NCBI GenBank assembly: GCA_024511045.1
Contig: JANEMG010000133.1
Coordinates: 1-6,815 of the forward strand
Direction: 5' to 3'
Source: Gammaproteobacteria bacterium
Lineage (GTDB): Bacteria; Pseudomonadota; Gammaproteobacteria; Methylococcales; Methylomonadaceae
Length of the DNA stretch: 6,815 nt
The notes beneath the pieces are model-generated. The model did no database searches and was not told where the DNA came from. It saw only the letters and a list, made by a program, of their open reading frames with translations. Shown piece after piece: positions 5,904-6,815 of this stretch (position 1 is its first letter; each line of letters starts with the position of its first letter). The position numbers and the translations under genes were made by a program.

Positions 5904-5996
5904 GTCTGTGGAGGAAGTGTCTTTGGCAGGGATGCCAAAGTCAAGCCTGCAGGGATGTATTCACGGCGTCTTTCGGAACAGACTACCCATAGGGGC
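5891..5996. repeat. Long imperfect palindromic element with inner hairpin
   Basis: Arms 5891-5909 and 5978-5996 pair over 19 bp with a single mismatch that is a G-U wobble in top-strand RNA. Inside, CTTTGGC-AGGGAT-GCCAAAG (5921-5940) is a perfect 7-bp hairpin. A second CAGGGATG follows at 5950-5957, within CCTGCAGGGATGTATTCACG. GGAAG/CTTTC pairing (5913-5917 with 5970-5974) can extend the main stem. The sequence style recalls interspersed palindromic repeats of gammaproteobacteria, but copy number cannot be judged from one window. Confidence 0.75.
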
Positions 5997-6003
5997 CCGA
6001 GTA

Positions 6004-6036
6004 GTCAGTTCCCGTCTATAAATGACGGGAACTGAC
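6004..6036. repeat. Perfect 13-bp hairpin (array hairpin 1)
   Basis: GTCAGTTCCCGTC and GACGGGAACTGAC flank a 7-nt loop TATAAAT with no mismatch. It is the strongest stem of the array and abuts the next hairpin without a gap. Confidence 0.85.
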
Positions 6037-6056
6037 CCGGCACAGGGAAGTGCCGG
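6037..6056. repeat. Perfect 7-bp hairpin (array hairpin 2)
   Basis: CCGGCAC-AGGGAA-GTGCCGG. It begins on the base after hairpin 1, so the two stems could stack coaxially. Its CAGGGA loop edge resembles the CAGGGAT loops in the palindrome at 5891-5996. Confidence 0.8.
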
Positions 6057-6059
6057 CAT

Positions 6060-6084
6060 AATCAATGACCACAAGGCATTGATT
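6060..6084. repeat. Perfect 8-bp hairpin (array hairpin 3)
   Basis: AATCAATG and CATTGATT around a 9-nt loop, 3 bp after hairpin 2. From here the array becomes AT-rich, unlike the flanking genes. Confidence 0.75.
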
Positions 6085-6090
6085 GTGAAG

Positions 6091-6117
6091 AAAACAGCCA
6101 ATCGCATTTGCTGTTTT
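6091..6117. terminator. Perfect 8-bp A/T-flanked hairpin (array hairpin 4), possible bidirectional terminator
   Basis: AAAACAGC and GCTGTTTT around an 11-nt loop. The A-rich 5' and T-rich 3' sides are symmetrical, so either strand could give a terminator-like RNA. For recR on the minus strand it lies about 50 bp past the stop. The stem is short in GC and the T-run is only four, so it may equally be just one member of the array. Confidence 0.4.
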
Positions 6118-6121
6118 ATTG

Positions 6122-6152
6122 CTATAAACACCCCTTGGATAGATGTTTATAG
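6122..6152. repeat. Perfect 9-bp hairpin (array hairpin 5)
   Basis: CTATAAACA and TGTTTATAG around a 13-nt loop, ending 17 bp from the recR stop codon. It is the last member of the array and is AT-rich. Confidence 0.75.
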
Positions 6153-6169
6153 ATGCTAACGAGTTACCC

Positions 6170-6766
6170 TCAAAGATCTGTTCGGCCATTGAAGGCATGG
6201 GCCAGGGTGCCGCTGTCGATGAATTCCAACTCCCCGCCCATGGGCACGCCGTGCGCGATTCTGCTCGCCTTGACCCGGTGCCTATGTGCCAGTTCAGCGA
6301 TGAAATGCGCCGTCGCCTCCCCTTCGACGGTGGAATTGGTCGCCAGTACCGCCTCTTTCACATCCCCCGATGCAAAACGCTGCTCCAGCAGCTCCAGACC
6401 CAGCTCTTCCGGCCCGATATCGTCCAGGGGCGAAAGCCGACCGTGCAGGACGAAATACACGCCGGCAAAAAAAGTCGCCTGATCGACAATCCAGACGTCG
6501 GCCGGATTTTCCACGATGCACAGCAGGGACTGGTCCCGTGAAGGGCTGGCGCAGATGGCACAGATTTTTTCTTCGGTCAGCGTGCGGCAGACGCTGCACT
6601 GCTGCAACTTGTCCACTGCCTCCAACAGGCATCGGGCAAGATTGCCGGCGCCCTGCCTGTCCCGCTGCAGCAGATGAAAAGCCATGCGCTGTGCAGATTT
6701 CGGACCAACCCCGGGCAGACAGCACAATGCCTGGATCAATTCTCCCAACAGGCCATTTATTTGCAT
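6170..6766 (-). CDS. recR: Recombination mediator protein RecR
   Basis: Cytoplasmic DNA repair protein of the RecFOR pathway. It forms a ring-shaped clamp and, with RecO, loads RecA on SSB-coated gaps. The 198-residue length is typical. In order it shows a helix-hairpin-helix (LPGVGPKSAQRMAFHLL, 17-33), a C4 zinc finger (C57, C60, C69, C72), a Toprim domain starting at LCIVENPADV (E86) with SPLDDIGPEEL (112-122), and the conserved C-terminal ARGVPxGGELEF-type segment seen here as AHGVPMGGELEFID (171-184). The Arg usual in that segment is His here. The ATG at 6766 is the only start after an in-frame stop at 6788-6790; no Shine-Dalgarno is evident. recR commonly lies downstream of dnaX and ybaB, but what lies upstream here is cut by the window edge. 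It is followed by the hairpin array. Confidence 0.97.
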   Translation of the reverse strand: MQINGLLGELIQALCCLPGVGPKSAQRMAFHLLQRDRQGAGNLARCLLEAVDKLQQCSVCRTLTEEKICAICASPSRDQSLLCIVENPADVWIVDQATFFAGVYFVLHGRLSPLDDIGPEELGLELLEQRFASGDVKEAVLATNSTVEGEATAHFIAELAHRHRVKASRIAHGVPMGGELEFIDSGTLAHAFNGRTDL

Positions 6767-6815
6767 ATCGACAAAAAACTTGAAATTTCAGGGGCTGATG
6801 CGGCCGATGCCGCGC

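Noticed and set aside
5850..6170. tRNA, CRISPR array or integron attachment site in the hinT-recR gap
   Set aside because: No T-loop or acceptor signature, no repeated equal-length units with spacers, and the hairpins differ in sequence and lack the core sites of attC.
6016..6198. 60-codon open frame on the minus strand across the hairpin array
   Set aside because: It overlaps the recR end and the perfect stems, has no ribosome binding site, and its translation shows no family features.
6788..6815. Possible C-terminus of a gene upstream of recR (ybaB expected)
   Set aside because: Only eight codons (RGIGRISP then stop) are visible, other frames are open too, and they do not resemble the usual YbaB C-terminus.

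Overview
The window looks like chromosome of a moderately GC-rich proteobacterium, most likely a gammaproteobacterium. Orn matches the E. coli protein in length (181 residues) and in catalytic residue numbering. A fluC gene next to serS, and orn divergent from a membrane M48 protease followed by rsgA, are arrangements I recall from gamma- and betaproteobacteria. This placement rests on protein recognition alone. The left end holds a minus-strand block read in the order orn, fluC, DUF190 gene, serS. An intrinsic terminator splits the last two, so serS is probably transcribed separately.

The middle holds a divergent pair of units: orn to the left, and an M48 (Ste24-type) membrane protease followed by rsgA to the right. 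rsgA ends tail to tail with hinT, with 6 bp between the stop codons. The right end is recR on the minus strand. Most genes are housekeeping: seryl-tRNA charging (serS), nanoRNA decay (orn), membrane protein proteolysis (M48), 30S ribosome maturation (rsgA), nucleoside phosphoramidate hydrolysis (hinT) and recombinational repair (recR).

Two places are out of the ordinary. First, fluC encodes two FluC (CrcB) domains in one chain. The second domain lacks its first transmembrane helix, so the chain should have seven helices and the second half should be inverted relative to the first. That is the antiparallel geometry this channel family needs. The second half has also lost the paired pore phenylalanines. 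The gene overlaps a DUF190 (PII-like fold) gene by the four bases ATGA, and a terminator follows, giving a compact two-gene fluoride unit.

Second, the roughly 320 bp between hinT and recR has no gene but is packed with inverted repeats. It has an imperfect 19-bp palindrome about 106 bp across enclosing a smaller hairpin, then five perfect hairpins in a row over about 150 bp. Short direct and inverted repeats bound the block, which could be a mobile repeat element or a structured RNA.
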